Shown here one piece after another: positions 49,738 to 58,525 of a stretch of 64,000 bases of DNA; the first letter of the stretch is position 1, and each line of letters starts with the position of its first letter. A program made the translations under genes and the position numbers. Below the pieces are notes generated by a model. The model saw nothing but the letters and a program-made list of their open reading frames with translations. It was not told the origin of the DNA and searched no databases. The DNA comes from CAMEON01 sp045531965 (GTDB taxonomy: Bacteria; Bacillota; Clostridia; Oscillospirales; CAG-272), in assembly GCA_045531965.1 (NCBI GenBank), contig JAZSFA010000160.1:14958-78957 (forward strand), read 5' to 3'.

Positions 49738-52032
49738 TTAAGCAAGTTGGCGAATGCACAGATCATCCACGTCAAAGGACGTCCAGCCGCGAGCGATCAG
49801 GTGGATCACCTGATCCACGGTCACCAGCGCGTCCTCTACCTCAAGGAGCGTGGTGCCGCCTGCATCCATCAGCTTGACGGATTTGGCGTACTCGTAGGAG
49901 GAGCCTTGATAGGTGCCCACGTTCCCCAGCTCCAGGGAGCAAAGCAGAGCATCTTTCACATAGATCTCGATCCGATCTCCCGTATCGATCACGGAAAAGT
50001 GTTGGAAGGTGTTGCCGAGGGGCAGTTCAAAATAGACGGATTCGCTGGTGACCTGATAGTTGTTGCCGTCAGGCACGTACTTTTTGACGGCAACGCGGAT
50101 CCCGTTTTCATCGGGAATGATCATGATACCGCTACCGCCCACCACGCGGTTCTGATCCTCGTCGTGATGGTTCAGCTTTTTGTCCGCGCTTCTGAGGGCG
50201 ATACCGCCCAAACGCTCCGAGGGACCGCCAACGGTCTCACCCGTAAGAAGCCGCCAATTCACCGAGAATTCGTAATCGCCTTCAATGGCACCGTCCTTGA
50301 GTCCCACGACCCAGTAGGCGGTGTTTCTGACAAACCGATTGCCGTCTTCTTCGGTGACCGTAGCGTAAGGACGGCCGATCTCGGTGCAAAGGGAGAAGAG
50401 CACAGACCAGACTTCCCCGAAGGTACCTGTCAGATCGGTGGCGCCCACGTCCAGATCCTCAAAATCGCAGTTGACATCATAAAGGGGTGCTATCACCTGT
50501 ATGTAAGCTTCCACGGGATAGGTCTGACCGTCCAGCGAAGCCGTACCCTTGACCGTGATCAGACCCTCATTTGCGGTATTGACAGCCCTCTCCCAAGTGA
50601 CGTCGGCGGTTCTTCTGAAGCCGTTATCCATCAGAATATCCACCTGTGCGGGCAAGGCATAGGCCTCCCACACGGAGGTATAGCCCCACACGTTGAGTGC
50701 TTTCACGCCCTTGGCTTCTTTTGCCGCAGGATCATAGGTCACCGCCTGCTGACCGTAGGTGGGACCCAAGATGGTTTTGCCCGTGTCGGGATCCACCGCC
50801 ATCAGACCGTGGGTCTCGTCAAAGGTCAGCTTGTCGATGACCAGCTCCACACCGTCCACGACACCGCCGCCCGTGACGTGTGCCGCGATCCAAAGCCCGC
50901 CGTCGGGGCCTTCGAACACGGAGTTATGTCCGCATTCACGGTATTTGTCCTGGTGCAGATAATAGCCTTCTTCATAGATCCCGCCGTAATAGTTACATCT
51001 TTCTTGGCTCATGGCACCGTAGATGGGATCCTCATACATCACCCAAGGGCCGTTGATATCCTCCGCCACGGCCACACCGATCTCATAGCCTCTTGCCCAA
51101 GTGGAATAGAAGCAATAGTACTTCCCTTCGTGCTTCAGAACGTAGGGACCCTCAAAGCCCACGTTGGGACGCTGGGCGTTCCAGGCATCCGAATCGGGGA
51201 TTGGCTCAAGGATGGTCTTGGGTGTGGAAAGAAGCTGCAGGTTTTCAAGATCCAGCTTGGCCATGGAGATGCCCGAGCCAAAAAGATAGACCTGACCGTC
51301 GTCATCGGCAAACAAATGCGCGTCGTTGCCCAGAATAAAGGGCTCGTCGGGGTTCATGATGGTATAAGGACCTTCGATCTCATCTGCCACGGCAAAAAGG
51401 AAGCCATGGTTACTGCCGTCAAGGCGGCAGCAATTGACCGTCACATAATATTTACCGTTATGGCAGAACAGCTCCGCCGCCCAGAAACGCTCGCTGTACC
51501 ATTTGTTTTCCGCTTCAAGGGGTGTCTCGATGATGTAATCCACAAAGTCCCACGTCAAAAGATCGTCCGACTTATAAAGCGGCACGCCCTTGGTTCGCTT
51601 CGCTTGTTCATCCTCCATACCGTAAGGCGGCAGGGTGCCCGTCATGTACCAGACATCTCCCACCTTGAGAATAAAGGGGTCGCGCAGATGCTCCACGTTT
51701 TCGCTGTCGTCATAGCTCACGGGATTGCTCCATGTAAATGACTGCTCTGCGGGCTCGGTAGCCGTCGTCTCCTCGGACGCATCCGAAACCGTCTCGGTCT
51801 CAAGGGTGGTTTCGGGTTCTTTGGTGGTTTCCTGTGGCATCATTTCATTCGTCTCGCTTTCGGATGGTTCTTTTGATGTTTCATGGGAGGATACCGTCGT
51901 GGACGCCTCGGTCACAGCGGGATCCTTTGGCTTCGTACAAGCACAGAGGAGCGTTGTCACCGTCAGTAGGCCCGCAAGCACCGCAAGGCATACACGAAAC
52001 CGCTTTTTTTGATTGAGATCCAAATGTTTCAT
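49738..52032 (-). CDS. GH43-family glycoside hydrolase lipoprotein
   Basis: This is a 764-residue extracellular lipoprotein. A signal peptide ends in the lipobox LLCAC, and a Thr/Glu/Ser-rich linker (about 35-95) leads to a five-bladed propeller of glycoside hydrolase family 43. Probable catalytic residues are Asp in HLRDPFIL, the pKa-modulating Asp in GNDAHLF and the acid Glu in GFEGPYVL. GHNSVFEGP is a further blade motif. The C-terminal 250 residues form a beta-sandwich. Likely substrates are arabinan- or xylan-type side chains. The divergent AraC gene probably controls it. Confidence 0.88.
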   Translation of the reverse strand: MKHLDLNQKKRFRVCLAVLAGLLTVTTLLCACTKPKDPAVTEASTTVSSHETSKEPSESETNEMMPQETTKEPETTLETETVSDASEETTATEPAEQSFTWSNPVSYDDSENVEHLRDPFILKVGDVWYMTGTLPPYGMEDEQAKRTKGVPLYKSDDLLTWDFVDYIIETPLEAENKWYSERFWAAELFCHNGKYYVTVNCCRLDGSNHGFLFAVADEIEGPYTIMNPDEPFILGNDAHLFADDDGQVYLFGSGISMAKLDLENLQLLSTPKTILEPIPDSDAWNAQRPNVGFEGPYVLKHEGKYYCFYSTWARGYEIGVAVAEDINGPWVMYEDPIYGAMSQERCNYYGGIYEEGYYLHQDKYRECGHNSVFEGPDGGLWIAAHVTGGGVVDGVELVIDKLTFDETHGLMAVDPDTGKTILGPTYGQQAVTYDPAAKEAKGVKALNVWGYTSVWEAYALPAQVDILMDNGFRRTADVTWERAVNTANEGLITVKGTASLDGQTYPVEAYIQVIAPLYDVNCDFEDLDVGATDLTGTFGEVWSVLFSLCTEIGRPYATVTEEDGNRFVRNTAYWVVGLKDGAIEGDYEFSVNWRLLTGETVGGPSERLGGIALRSADKKLNHHDEDQNRVVGGSGIMIIPDENGIRVAVKKYVPDGNNYQVTSESVYFELPLGNTFQHFSVIDTGDRIEIYVKDALLCSLELGNVGTYQGSSYEYAKSVKLMDAGGTTLLEVEDALVTVDQVIHLIARGWTSFDVDDLCIRQLA

Positions 52033-52081
52033 AAAATCCCCTTTCCACGGTCAAAACCGTCGGATATTTTGTGTGTTTCGC

Positions 52082-52110
52082 TTGACCCAAAGGTCTTTTT
52101 ATGATATAAT
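52082..52110 (+). promoter_or_regulatory. promoter of the AraC-type regulator gene
   Basis: TTGACC (52082-52087), 17 bp, TATAAT (52105-52110). The -10 is part of TATAATTATA, so a minus-strand -10 for the GH43 gene overlaps it. The two genes may compete or be co-regulated. Confidence 0.72.
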
Positions 52111-52194
52111 TATAGCACAAACGTGAAATCGTTGGTATCATATTCTTGTGCCTTTGCAACGAATAATATACGATTCTTGTTATGGGAGGTCGTC

Positions 52195-53064
52195 ATGCAA
52201 TATCTGAAGCACCAGCCTGACGGTATTCAGGATCGCATTATCAGCTATATCGGGAACGCGAACCATACGCTGCTCCCTCATTACGTGGAATCCATGGGGA
52301 TCAACGCCCAGGGAGAGCGGTATTTCACCGACCGTTGCGGCTACGACACCTTTTTTCTGTGCTTGACCCAATCGGGCGAGGGATATCTGCGTTGCGGCGA
52401 GCGGGAGCAGACTTTGCGCCCGGGGGATCTGGTCATTTTAGACTGTATGGAACCCCATTTCTACTGTAGCCGATCCGCGCCCTGGCAGTTTTTGTGGATC
52501 CATTTCAGGGGCTACGGATGCCGTGAATTTTTTCGTAACGTATGTGCTGACGGCCTTTTTTTCCTGCATCCCGAAAATCCTGAGCCGATCTACAGTCTCT
52601 ACAGGCAGCTCATCCCCCTCTTGAGTAAGCACACCCTTTCGGATGATCTGCACACGTCAGAGCTTTTGGGATCTTTTCTTCATACGATCGCCCGCTTTCA
52701 ATTATGGGGTGAAGAAAAAAAGGTCCCTGCCGCCATTGAACAGACAATTGCGTTTATTCACGAAAACTACCAGCGGAATCTCTCCGTCGAACAGCTTGCA
52801 GAAAGAGAAAACTACAGCATTTATCACTTTACCAAGCTCTTCAAAAAATTCACGGGCCAATCCCCCTATCAATATATTTTGTCCACAAGGCTTCATCATG
52901 CCCAACAAATGCTCGTGTCAACCGACTACACCATTGAGGAAGTCAGCCGATTCAATAATTTTTCAAGCTGTAGCCGCTTCATTTCATTTTTCACCAAGGC
53001 CTTTGGTATGACCCCCCTGCAATACCGCAAAAATTCCGCCTTCATGAGCAACGCAAAAGGGTAA
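52195..53064 (+). CDS. AraC-family transcriptional regulator
   Basis: This is a 289-residue regulator. I chose the ATG at 52195 behind GGGAGGTCG; an in-frame start at 52123 lies too close to the promoter. The N-terminal cupin-like sensor domain has EGYLRCGEREQTLRPGDLVIL and WIHFRGYG. The C-terminal double helix-turn-helix has LSVEQLAERENYSIYHFTKLFK and IEEVSRFNNFSSCSRFISFF. Such regulators typically activate sugar-utilisation genes when a sugar binds. The divergent GH43 lipoprotein gene is the obvious target. Confidence 0.92.
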   Translation: MQYLKHQPDGIQDRIISYIGNANHTLLPHYVESMGINAQGERYFTDRCGYDTFFLCLTQSGEGYLRCGEREQTLRPGDLVILDCMEPHFYCSRSAPWQFLWIHFRGYGCREFFRNVCADGLFFLHPENPEPIYSLYRQLIPLLSKHTLSDDLHTSELLGSFLHTIARFQLWGEEKKVPAAIEQTIAFIHENYQRNLSVEQLAERENYSIYHFTKLFKKFTGQSPYQYILSTRLHHAQQMLVSTDYTIEEVSRFNNFSSCSRFISFFTKAFGMTPLQYRKNSAFMSNAKG

Positions 53065-53071
53065 AACCCCC

Positions 53072-53100
53072 TTTACATCCCCGCCCGACTATGCTATAAT
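53072..53100 (+). promoter_or_regulatory. promoter of the SemiSWEET gene
   Basis: TTTACA (53072-53077), 17 bp, TATAAT (53095-53100), with the ATG at 53134. An almost identical copy lies at 47744-47772. Confidence 0.82.
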
Positions 53101-53133
53101 ATCCCCAACGCATCAACATTTGGGAGGCACATC

Positions 53134-53430
53134 ATGTCCGAAATTCTTGAGATCATTATGATCCTTTGCTTTGGCGCGTCCTGGCCCTTTAACGTCTACA
53201 AGTCCTATCACGCCCGATCTGCCAAGGGCAAGAGCCTTTTGTTCCTCATTCTCATCGAGGTGGGGTACGTCGCGGGTATTGCCGCGAAATTTACCAACCC
53301 TGCGTATATGGCTGCCATCGGGGAAAAGTGGTACGTGCTGTTTTTTTACTTTCTCAATTTCTCCATGGTCGCCGCTGACGTCGTCCTGTATTTCCGCAAC
53401 AAGCGGCTGGACAAACTGGCAGGGGTGTAA
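53134..53430 (+). CDS. SemiSWEET/PQ-loop family transporter
   Basis: This 98-residue protein has three membrane segments, the size of a bacterial SemiSWEET, which dimerises to carry sugars. The first helix has the family's WPFNVYKSYHARSAKGKSL segment (in place of a PQ motif, here PF), the second LFLILIEVGYVAGIAAKF, the third VLFFYFLNFSMVAADVVLYF. Its stop codon TAA is the first three bases of MITE-like element 2, so the insertion may have changed the C-terminus. GGGAGG lies before the ATG. Confidence 0.85.
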   Translation: MSEILEIIMILCFGASWPFNVYKSYHARSAKGKSLLFLILIEVGYVAGIAAKFTNPAYMAAIGEKWYVLFFYFLNFSMVAADVVLYFRNKRLDKLAGV

Positions 53431-53641
53431 ATTGTTGTTTAGTATAAGTTTCGCCCCACCTTGAAATAGTCATCCTGAGCGAGGGCCGCGCAAAGCGCAA
53501 GCCCGAGTCGAAGGATCTCGCGATAAACGAAAGTCCTTTTATGATCATGGTTTGGAGAGGCAGAAGGAGATCCTTCGGCGCGGCCAGCGGCCTTGCTCAG
53601 GATGACAGCGCGCGGCGGTCGCCACGCTAAACAACAAATTT
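53428..53641. mobile_element. MITE-like element 2, about 214 bp with the same terminal repeats
   Basis: The left end TAAATTGTTGTTTA (53428-53441) is identical to that of element 1. The right end TAAACAACAAATTT (53628-53641) differs by one inserted A. Internal inverted repeats are GTCATCCTGAGC with GCTCAGGATGAC and CGAAGGATCTC with GAGATCCTTCG. The interior is unlike that of element 1, so only the ends are shared. Confidence 0.65.
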
Positions 53642-53676
53642 GAACGCTTCCGTTTTCATAAGAAAGGAGCAACCAC

Positions 53677-54438
53677 ATGAAAAGATCCATCAAAATCCTT
53701 GCCATCGGCAACAGCTTCTCCATCGACGCCATGGAATATCTATGGCAGATCCTCCGCGCGGGCGGTGTGGAAGAAGTCGTCCTCGGTGACCTGTTCATCG
53801 GCGGCTGTCCCGTCGATCTCCACGCGCAAAACATCAAGGATAATGCCCACACCTACATCTATCTGAAAAACACCGACGGCGTGTGGCATCAGACCCCTGA
53901 AGTGTCCCTGACGGACGGGCTGCTTGACGAGGATTGGGACATCATCACCCTCCAGCAGGCAAGCCACGACAGCGGTCTGCCCGAGACCTACGCCCGTCAG
54001 GGCGAGGTGCTGGACTATATCAAGTCCAACCGCCCCCATGCCCGCATCTACTGGCACATGACCTGGGCTTATCAAGGAGACAGCACCCACCCCGCGTTTC
54101 CTCGCTACGGCTGTGATCAGGTCGCCATGTATCAGTCCATTATGAGCGCGGTGAGATCCGAGATCCTGCCCAATCCCGCCTATGTGGGGATCATTCCTGT
54201 GGGAATGGTCATTCAACATCTCCGCGCTACTCCTTTGGGAGACACCCTGACCCGTGACGGCTTCCATCTGTCCCTCGATCACGGTCGCTACGCCGCCGCC
54301 CTCACCTGGGCACAGACGCTCTGCGGAATAGATCCCGACGTCGTGGATTGGGTACCCCATGGATGTGAGCATATCCGCAAGGATCTGCCCTATATCCGCG
54401 AGGCAGTCAAGGCGGCGGCAACCACCACCTTTGCTTAA
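53677..54438 (+). CDS. DUF4886 SGNH-like hydrolase
   Basis: This is a 253-residue DUF4886 protein. The N-terminal ILAIGNSFSIDAM is the SGNH block I, with Ser as nucleophile. WDIITLQQASHDSG is block III-like, and the C-terminal TRDGFHLSLDHGRYAAA carries the Asp-His pair. There is no signal peptide, so it is cytoplasmic or exported by other means. Family members are thought to be esterases or deacetylases acting on carbohydrates. AAAGGAG precedes the ATG. Confidence 0.88.
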   Translation: MKRSIKILAIGNSFSIDAMEYLWQILRAGGVEEVVLGDLFIGGCPVDLHAQNIKDNAHTYIYLKNTDGVWHQTPEVSLTDGLLDEDWDIITLQQASHDSGLPETYARQGEVLDYIKSNRPHARIYWHMTWAYQGDSTHPAFPRYGCDQVAMYQSIMSAVRSEILPNPAYVGIIPVGMVIQHLRATPLGDTLTRDGFHLSLDHGRYAAALTWAQTLCGIDPDVVDWVPHGCEHIRKDLPYIREAVKAAATTTFA

Positions 54439-54497
54439 TCTCCGTTCGTTCACGGGAAAAACAAATCCGGCAGGAGGCAACTTTCAACGAACATCAT

Positions 54498-54536
54498 AGG
54501 GCAGCCGTCTGAAAAGTTGGCTGCCCTTTCTCTTTT
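54498..54536 (+). terminator. intrinsic terminator after the DUF4886 gene
   Basis: AGGGCAGCC (54498-54506) pairs with GGCTGCCCT (54519-54527), followed by TTCTCTTTT. Confidence 0.85.
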
Positions 54537-54593
54537 CTTGAAGGATAAATTTTCGAAAAAAACGATCATTTTCCTTTTTTGTTCCATTTTGTT

Positions 54594-54623
54594 GTTGACA
54601 AGTCAACCTGGATCGTGTATAAT
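54594..54623 (+). promoter_or_regulatory. MarR gene promoter with operator over the -35
   Basis: Perfect TTGACA (54595-54600), 17 bp, TATAAT (54618-54623). The palindrome GTTGAC-AA-GTCAAC (54594-54607) covers the -35. TTGACNNGTCAA is a typical MarR-type site, which suggests autorepression. Confidence 0.78.
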
Positions 54624-54658
54624 AGAGCCATCATTCAGATTGTTTGAAAGGAAACCTT

Positions 54659-55114
54659 ATGACTACCAGATTTGAACTCTTTTCTTCCTCTATTTACGGC
54701 ATCTACCGCGACATTCTCAAAATCCAGCGGGACGAGATGACAAAGCACCATTTGAAGGGTTCTTACGCCTTATATCTCACAGCCCTCCTTCACAATCCCG
54801 AAGGGCTCACCGCCACCCAGCTTTGCGAGGTGTGTGACAAAGACAAAGCCGCCATTTCCCGCGTCATCTCTGAGCTGGAGCAAAAAGAGCTGGTGACGCG
54901 TGTCAGTACCAATGACACCTTCTACCGCGCCAAACTCAAGCTCACCGAGCGGGGGCAGACCATTGCCGAGCAGGTAGACCGTGCCGCAGGCGTTGCCGTA
55001 GAGATGGCAACCCGGGGCATGAGTGAGGAAAACCGAAAGATCATGTACGAATGCCTGGGGCTGATCGCGGTCAATCTCCGCGGTATCTGTAAGGACGGCA
55101 TTCCCAACACTTGA
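54659..55114 (+). CDS. MarR-family transcriptional regulator
   Basis: This is a 151-residue winged-helix regulator starting at the ATG behind AAAGGAAA. The helix-turn-helix is LTATQLCEVCDKDKAAISRVISEL, and the wing DTFYRAKLKLTERG follows. No other gene is in its transcription unit, so apart from itself its targets lie elsewhere. Autoregulation is suggested by the palindrome over its promoter. Confidence 0.9.
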   Translation: MTTRFELFSSSIYGIYRDILKIQRDEMTKHHLKGSYALYLTALLHNPEGLTATQLCEVCDKDKAAISRVISELEQKELVTRVSTNDTFYRAKLKLTERGQTIAEQVDRAAGVAVEMATRGMSEENRKIMYECLGLIAVNLRGICKDGIPNT

Positions 55115-55157
55115 TAAAAACAGGACTTCCCCCAATGGAGGAAGTCCTGTTTTTTTA
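55112..55157. terminator. bidirectional terminator
   Basis: ACAGGACTTCC (55120-55130) pairs with GGAAGTCCTGT (55140-55150), with A and T runs outside. It serves the convergent MarR and DUF4091 genes. Confidence 0.9.
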
Positions 55158-56735
55158 TTCGTTTACGTAGGAGGACAGTAACGCCAGCAACTCTCTGCGG
55201 GCATTGTCTGCGGCATCCTCGTTGAGGTCAAAATCGCGGAAAGTACGCGCCACACGGCGGGAGAGTGCACGGGCAGCGTGAGGATCATAGGCACTCAACA
55301 AACGGAGCAACTCATAATCCTGAATACCCTCCAGAGTGGCAAAGCCACGAATCGAGAGGCTCAGACCGTTATTCTCCACGTCGGGATAGACAATGAAGCC
55401 GTCTCCCTTGTAACGTGCCTCGGGACTAAGACCGTATCTGGCAATCCCCCAATGGGCGAAACCCCAATGAAGAAACCCTGTGATCCCTTGGGAAAAGCAC
55501 GCCCACTTGATAAGTCGGCTATAGCGGTGCGGCAGGTCAATAAACTTATTCAGCCACCACGGCTCTTCGGGAAGACAGCAAGAATAGCACCAAACGGTGT
55601 CCCCCATTTTTTGCCTTGCCGTATAGAAGTCCGCGCCTTCATCATAAACTTCGAGTCGGGGGATGAACTGGTCGCAGGCACCTGCCAATTCCCGTCCCAC
55701 CGTATGGGTGTCGATCGGTTCTCCGCAGGGAACCCCCGGCATATAGGTACGGCATTTATTTCTTGCCCACAGCCAATACTTCTTGGTATGCGGCTCGTCC
55801 TGCAACCGCATCACCAGCATAGGTAGCCATCCTTTAGCTTTGGCATGGGCATACAAACCGCCGTAGAAAGCTTCCGCCCAAGCCTCTGCCAAGGGTTCAC
55901 CGATGTTCGCCCAGCCCATGTGTCCCTGTTCATCGATATATCGAATGGTATTGCCGTCCACCGAGGCAATGATCGCACTGATGGCGATGAAGCGGAAAGC
56001 ACCGTGGGTGAAGAAATGGGAGACAAACTGATCCATCAGATCAAAATTCAGCTGCCAGCTACCATCCGGCAAGCGCTTGGAACCGCTGTCGACCAGCAAT
56101 GCCATGATAGAGATATGCAGGCAATTAACGCGAAGGGTCTTGAGAGTCTTGGCGTAATTTTCCATCAGAGCCCACCAGCGAGGACTGTAGCGCTCACAGT
56201 CATAGAAGGGGGTTACAGGCGGATTTTCGAGCCGTTTACCTATGGGAAAATAGCTGAAGGGATCCAAGAAATACTCATGACCAAAGGTCTTGTCAGCGTC
56301 GGGATTCGGGAGGGTGACAGGATAGACGTGCAGGGTCACGGTGACAGTCATGTCCCCCAACGTGGTTTTAACCACGACAGGCACACGGCTGATTCCCGCC
56401 ACGGCGTCGGCACTGACGTCAAAAAACAGACGGATAATGTGGGTGACGTTGTTTTTCACGTCCACGGTCGTGGCAAGGGAAAGCTTGTCGGGATAGGGGA
56501 CACCGTCGTTGTAAACCACGTTTTCCACGTGACGGTAGGTTCCCGTCACCCCTTGGGGCAACGCACCGATATCTACGCCATTGATGGTAAAACCGCCCTC
56601 CACATTTCTCAGGCAAAGCTGCGCTGACACGCTCATGGCTCGGGCGGTATCCAGCACCAATGCGCCACGGTCTTTCTCGCCCATACGGGTGTTGGTGTGT
56701 ACCTCTGCATCACTGTGTTTGATCCATACGTACAT
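55155..56735 (-). CDS. DUF4091-domain protein, GH123-like glycoside hydrolase
   Basis: This 526-residue protein has an N-terminal beta-sandwich (about 1-150) followed by a TIM-barrel-like domain with the DUF4091 end. RLQDEPHTKKYW carries the Asp-Glu pair that in GH123 beta-N-acetylgalactosaminidases acts in substrate-assisted catalysis. FLHWGFAHWGI and GDGFIVYPD are the DUF4091 signature. There is no signal peptide, so it probably acts on imported oligosaccharides. AAAGGAG precedes the ATG. Confidence 0.85.
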   Translation of the reverse strand: MYVWIKHSDAEVHTNTRMGEKDRGALVLDTARAMSVSAQLCLRNVEGGFTINGVDIGALPQGVTGTYRHVENVVYNDGVPYPDKLSLATTVDVKNNVTHIIRLFFDVSADAVAGISRVPVVVKTTLGDMTVTVTLHVYPVTLPNPDADKTFGHEYFLDPFSYFPIGKRLENPPVTPFYDCERYSPRWWALMENYAKTLKTLRVNCLHISIMALLVDSGSKRLPDGSWQLNFDLMDQFVSHFFTHGAFRFIAISAIIASVDGNTIRYIDEQGHMGWANIGEPLAEAWAEAFYGGLYAHAKAKGWLPMLVMRLQDEPHTKKYWLWARNKCRTYMPGVPCGEPIDTHTVGRELAGACDQFIPRLEVYDEGADFYTARQKMGDTVWCYSCCLPEEPWWLNKFIDLPHRYSRLIKWACFSQGITGFLHWGFAHWGIARYGLSPEARYKGDGFIVYPDVENNGLSLSIRGFATLEGIQDYELLRLLSAYDPHAARALSRRVARTFRDFDLNEDAADNARRELLALLSSYVNE

Positions 56736-56778
56736 AATTTTTCTCCTTTGTTATGGGTAAAAATTTATCAGGGATATC

Positions 56779-56807
56779 TTGCTTTTTCAAAAAAAATATG
56801 CTATACT
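56779..56807 (+). promoter_or_regulatory. promoter of the DUF1846 gene
   Basis: TTGCTT (56779-56784), 17 bp, TATACT (56802-56807). The -35 contains the TTG that would otherwise be the most upstream in-frame start, which rules that start out. Confidence 0.7.
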
Positions 56808-56871
56808 GAATAATGTATTGTTCTGCTATATTACAGGAAAGGATGGCGTTCGCCTCAAGGCGGACAGATGG

Positions 56872-58386
56872 ATGATGGGACACGTGGATATGTCAGGCAA
56901 AGTGATCAAGGAAGGCTTCAGCAATGAAACCTATATCAAACTGCAATCTCAGAAGATCCGAGACCGCATCGCCGCCTTCGGTGGAAAACTGTACATGGAG
57001 TTTGGCGGTAAGCTTTTTGATGATTATCATGCCGCCCGTGTGCTCCCCGGCTTTGTCCCCGACGTCAAGCTCAGTATGCTCAAGGCGCTGTCAGACCAAG
57101 CTGAGATCGTCATCGCCATCAATGCCGCCGACATTGAAAACAGCAAATATCGCGGAGATCTGGGTATCACCTACGATCAAGAGGTCATGCGTCTGATCGA
57201 TTGCTTCCGCCGCGTGGGTCTGTACGTAGGAAGCGTGGTTCTGACCTGCTATACAGGGCAGCACGCCGCCAAGGTTTTCAAAAAGACCCTGGAATCCCAA
57301 GGCATGAAGGTCTACCGCCATTATCAGATCAATAACTATCCCTCCGATGTGGCACACGTGGTCAGTGAGGAAGGCTTTGGACGCAACGAATATATCAAGA
57401 CCTCCCGCTCTTTGGTGGTGGTCACCGCGCCGGGTCCAGGCAGCGGCAAGATGGCAACCTGTCTCTCCCAGCTTTATCACGAGCATAAGCGCGGCGTGGC
57501 GGCAGGATACGCCAAGTTCGAGACCTTCCCTATCTGGAATCTGCCCCTCAAGCATCCTGTGAATTTAGCCTATGAAGCAGCGACCGCGAATCTGGATGAT
57601 GTCAACATGCCCGACTCCTATCATCTGGAAGCTTACGGCGAGATCGCTGTCAATTACAACCGCGACATGGAGATTTTCCGCGTGTTGGAAGCCATGATGG
57701 CGCGCATTTTCGGCAAGTGTCCCTATAAGAGCCCCACCGACATGGGTGTCAACATGGCAGGCTATGCTATCTACGATGACGAAGCGGTACAAGAGGCAGC
57801 ACGTCAGGAGATCATCCGCCGGTATTTCAGAACCGCATGCGCCCGCTGTAAAGGACAAGCCGAGCAAGACGAGATCCGTAAGATCGGACGTCTGATGGAC
57901 GAAGCGGGGATTACCCCCGAAGATCGTCCCACTGTACTTCCCGCCCGTGCGGTTGCCGCATCCACCGACCGTCCCGCCGTTGCCATTCAGCTCCCCGACG
58001 GGCATATGGTCACAGGCAAGACCACCGATCTGTTAGGCGCATCCTCCGCCGCCCTGCTCAACGCCTTGAAATATTTGGCGGACATTCCCGATGAAATCAA
58101 GCTGATCTCTCCCGAGGTCATCGAGCCCATTATGCATCTCAAGACCCATCTGGGCAGCCGGAACCCCCGCATGCACACCGATGAGTTGCTCATCGCGCTG
58201 TCCATCTGTGCCGTGACCGACGAATATGCCGCACGGGCAATGGAGGAATTGGATCGAATGCACGGCAGCGAAATCCACTCCACAGTGATCTTAGCCCATG
58301 CGGACAGCAAGCTATTCTCCAAGCTGGGCGCGCAGGTCACGAGCGACCCTGTATTTGAGGATAAGAAGCTCTATCACGGTAAATAA
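56872..58386 (+). CDS. DUF1846-family protein
   Basis: This protein of about 504 residues has the family's usual size. The family motif FGGKLYMEFGGKLFDDYHAARVLPGF (positions near 38-63) is intact, as are VTAPGPGSGKMATCLSQLYHEH and RNPRMHTDELLIALSICA. The GPGSGK loop suggests nucleotide or phosphate binding. The function is not established. The start is uncertain: the ATGs at 56872 and 56875 follow AAGGCGG, and one at 56890 would fit homologues that begin just before GFSNETY. Confidence 0.9.
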   Translation: MMGHVDMSGKVIKEGFSNETYIKLQSQKIRDRIAAFGGKLYMEFGGKLFDDYHAARVLPGFVPDVKLSMLKALSDQAEIVIAINAADIENSKYRGDLGITYDQEVMRLIDCFRRVGLYVGSVVLTCYTGQHAAKVFKKTLESQGMKVYRHYQINNYPSDVAHVVSEEGFGRNEYIKTSRSLVVVTAPGPGSGKMATCLSQLYHEHKRGVAAGYAKFETFPIWNLPLKHPVNLAYEAATANLDDVNMPDSYHLEAYGEIAVNYNRDMEIFRVLEAMMARIFGKCPYKSPTDMGVNMAGYAIYDDEAVQEAARQEIIRRYFRTACARCKGQAEQDEIRKIGRLMDEAGITPEDRPTVLPARAVAASTDRPAVAIQLPDGHMVTGKTTDLLGASSAALLNALKYLADIPDEIKLISPEVIEPIMHLKTHLGSRNPRMHTDELLIALSICAVTDEYAARAMEELDRMHGSEIHSTVILAHADSKLFSKLGAQVTSDPVFEDKKLYHGK

Positions 58387-58395
58387 TCGGTTTTC

Positions 58396-58425
58396 AAAGG
58401 ATCTCTTCGGAGATCCTTTTTTATT
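58396..58425 (+). terminator. terminator with UUCG tetraloop
   Basis: AAAGGATCTC (58396-58405), loop TTCG, GAGATCCTTT (58410-58419), then TTTATT. Confidence 0.93.
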
Positions 58426-58474
58426 ATATAAAAAAGGCTTGCAAAAGTCAAGAGATACGCGACTTTATCGAATA

Positions 58475-58511
58475 CAAAAAGCACCGTGCGCGATTTTCGC
58501 GCGCGGTGCTT
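58475..58511 (-). terminator. terminator of the GntR-ABC operon
   Basis: A GC-rich stem (AAGCACCGTGCGCGA with TCGCGCGCGGTGCTT, one mismatch) is followed on the minus strand by TTTTTG, 15 bp past the last stop codon of the operon. Confidence 0.87.
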
Positions 58512-58525
58512 CGAGGGAAACGAGA

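Noticed and set aside
49735..51741. 668-codon plus-strand frame opposite the GH43 gene
   Set aside because: A shadow of the GH43 gene; it begins in the GH43 terminator and matches no domain.
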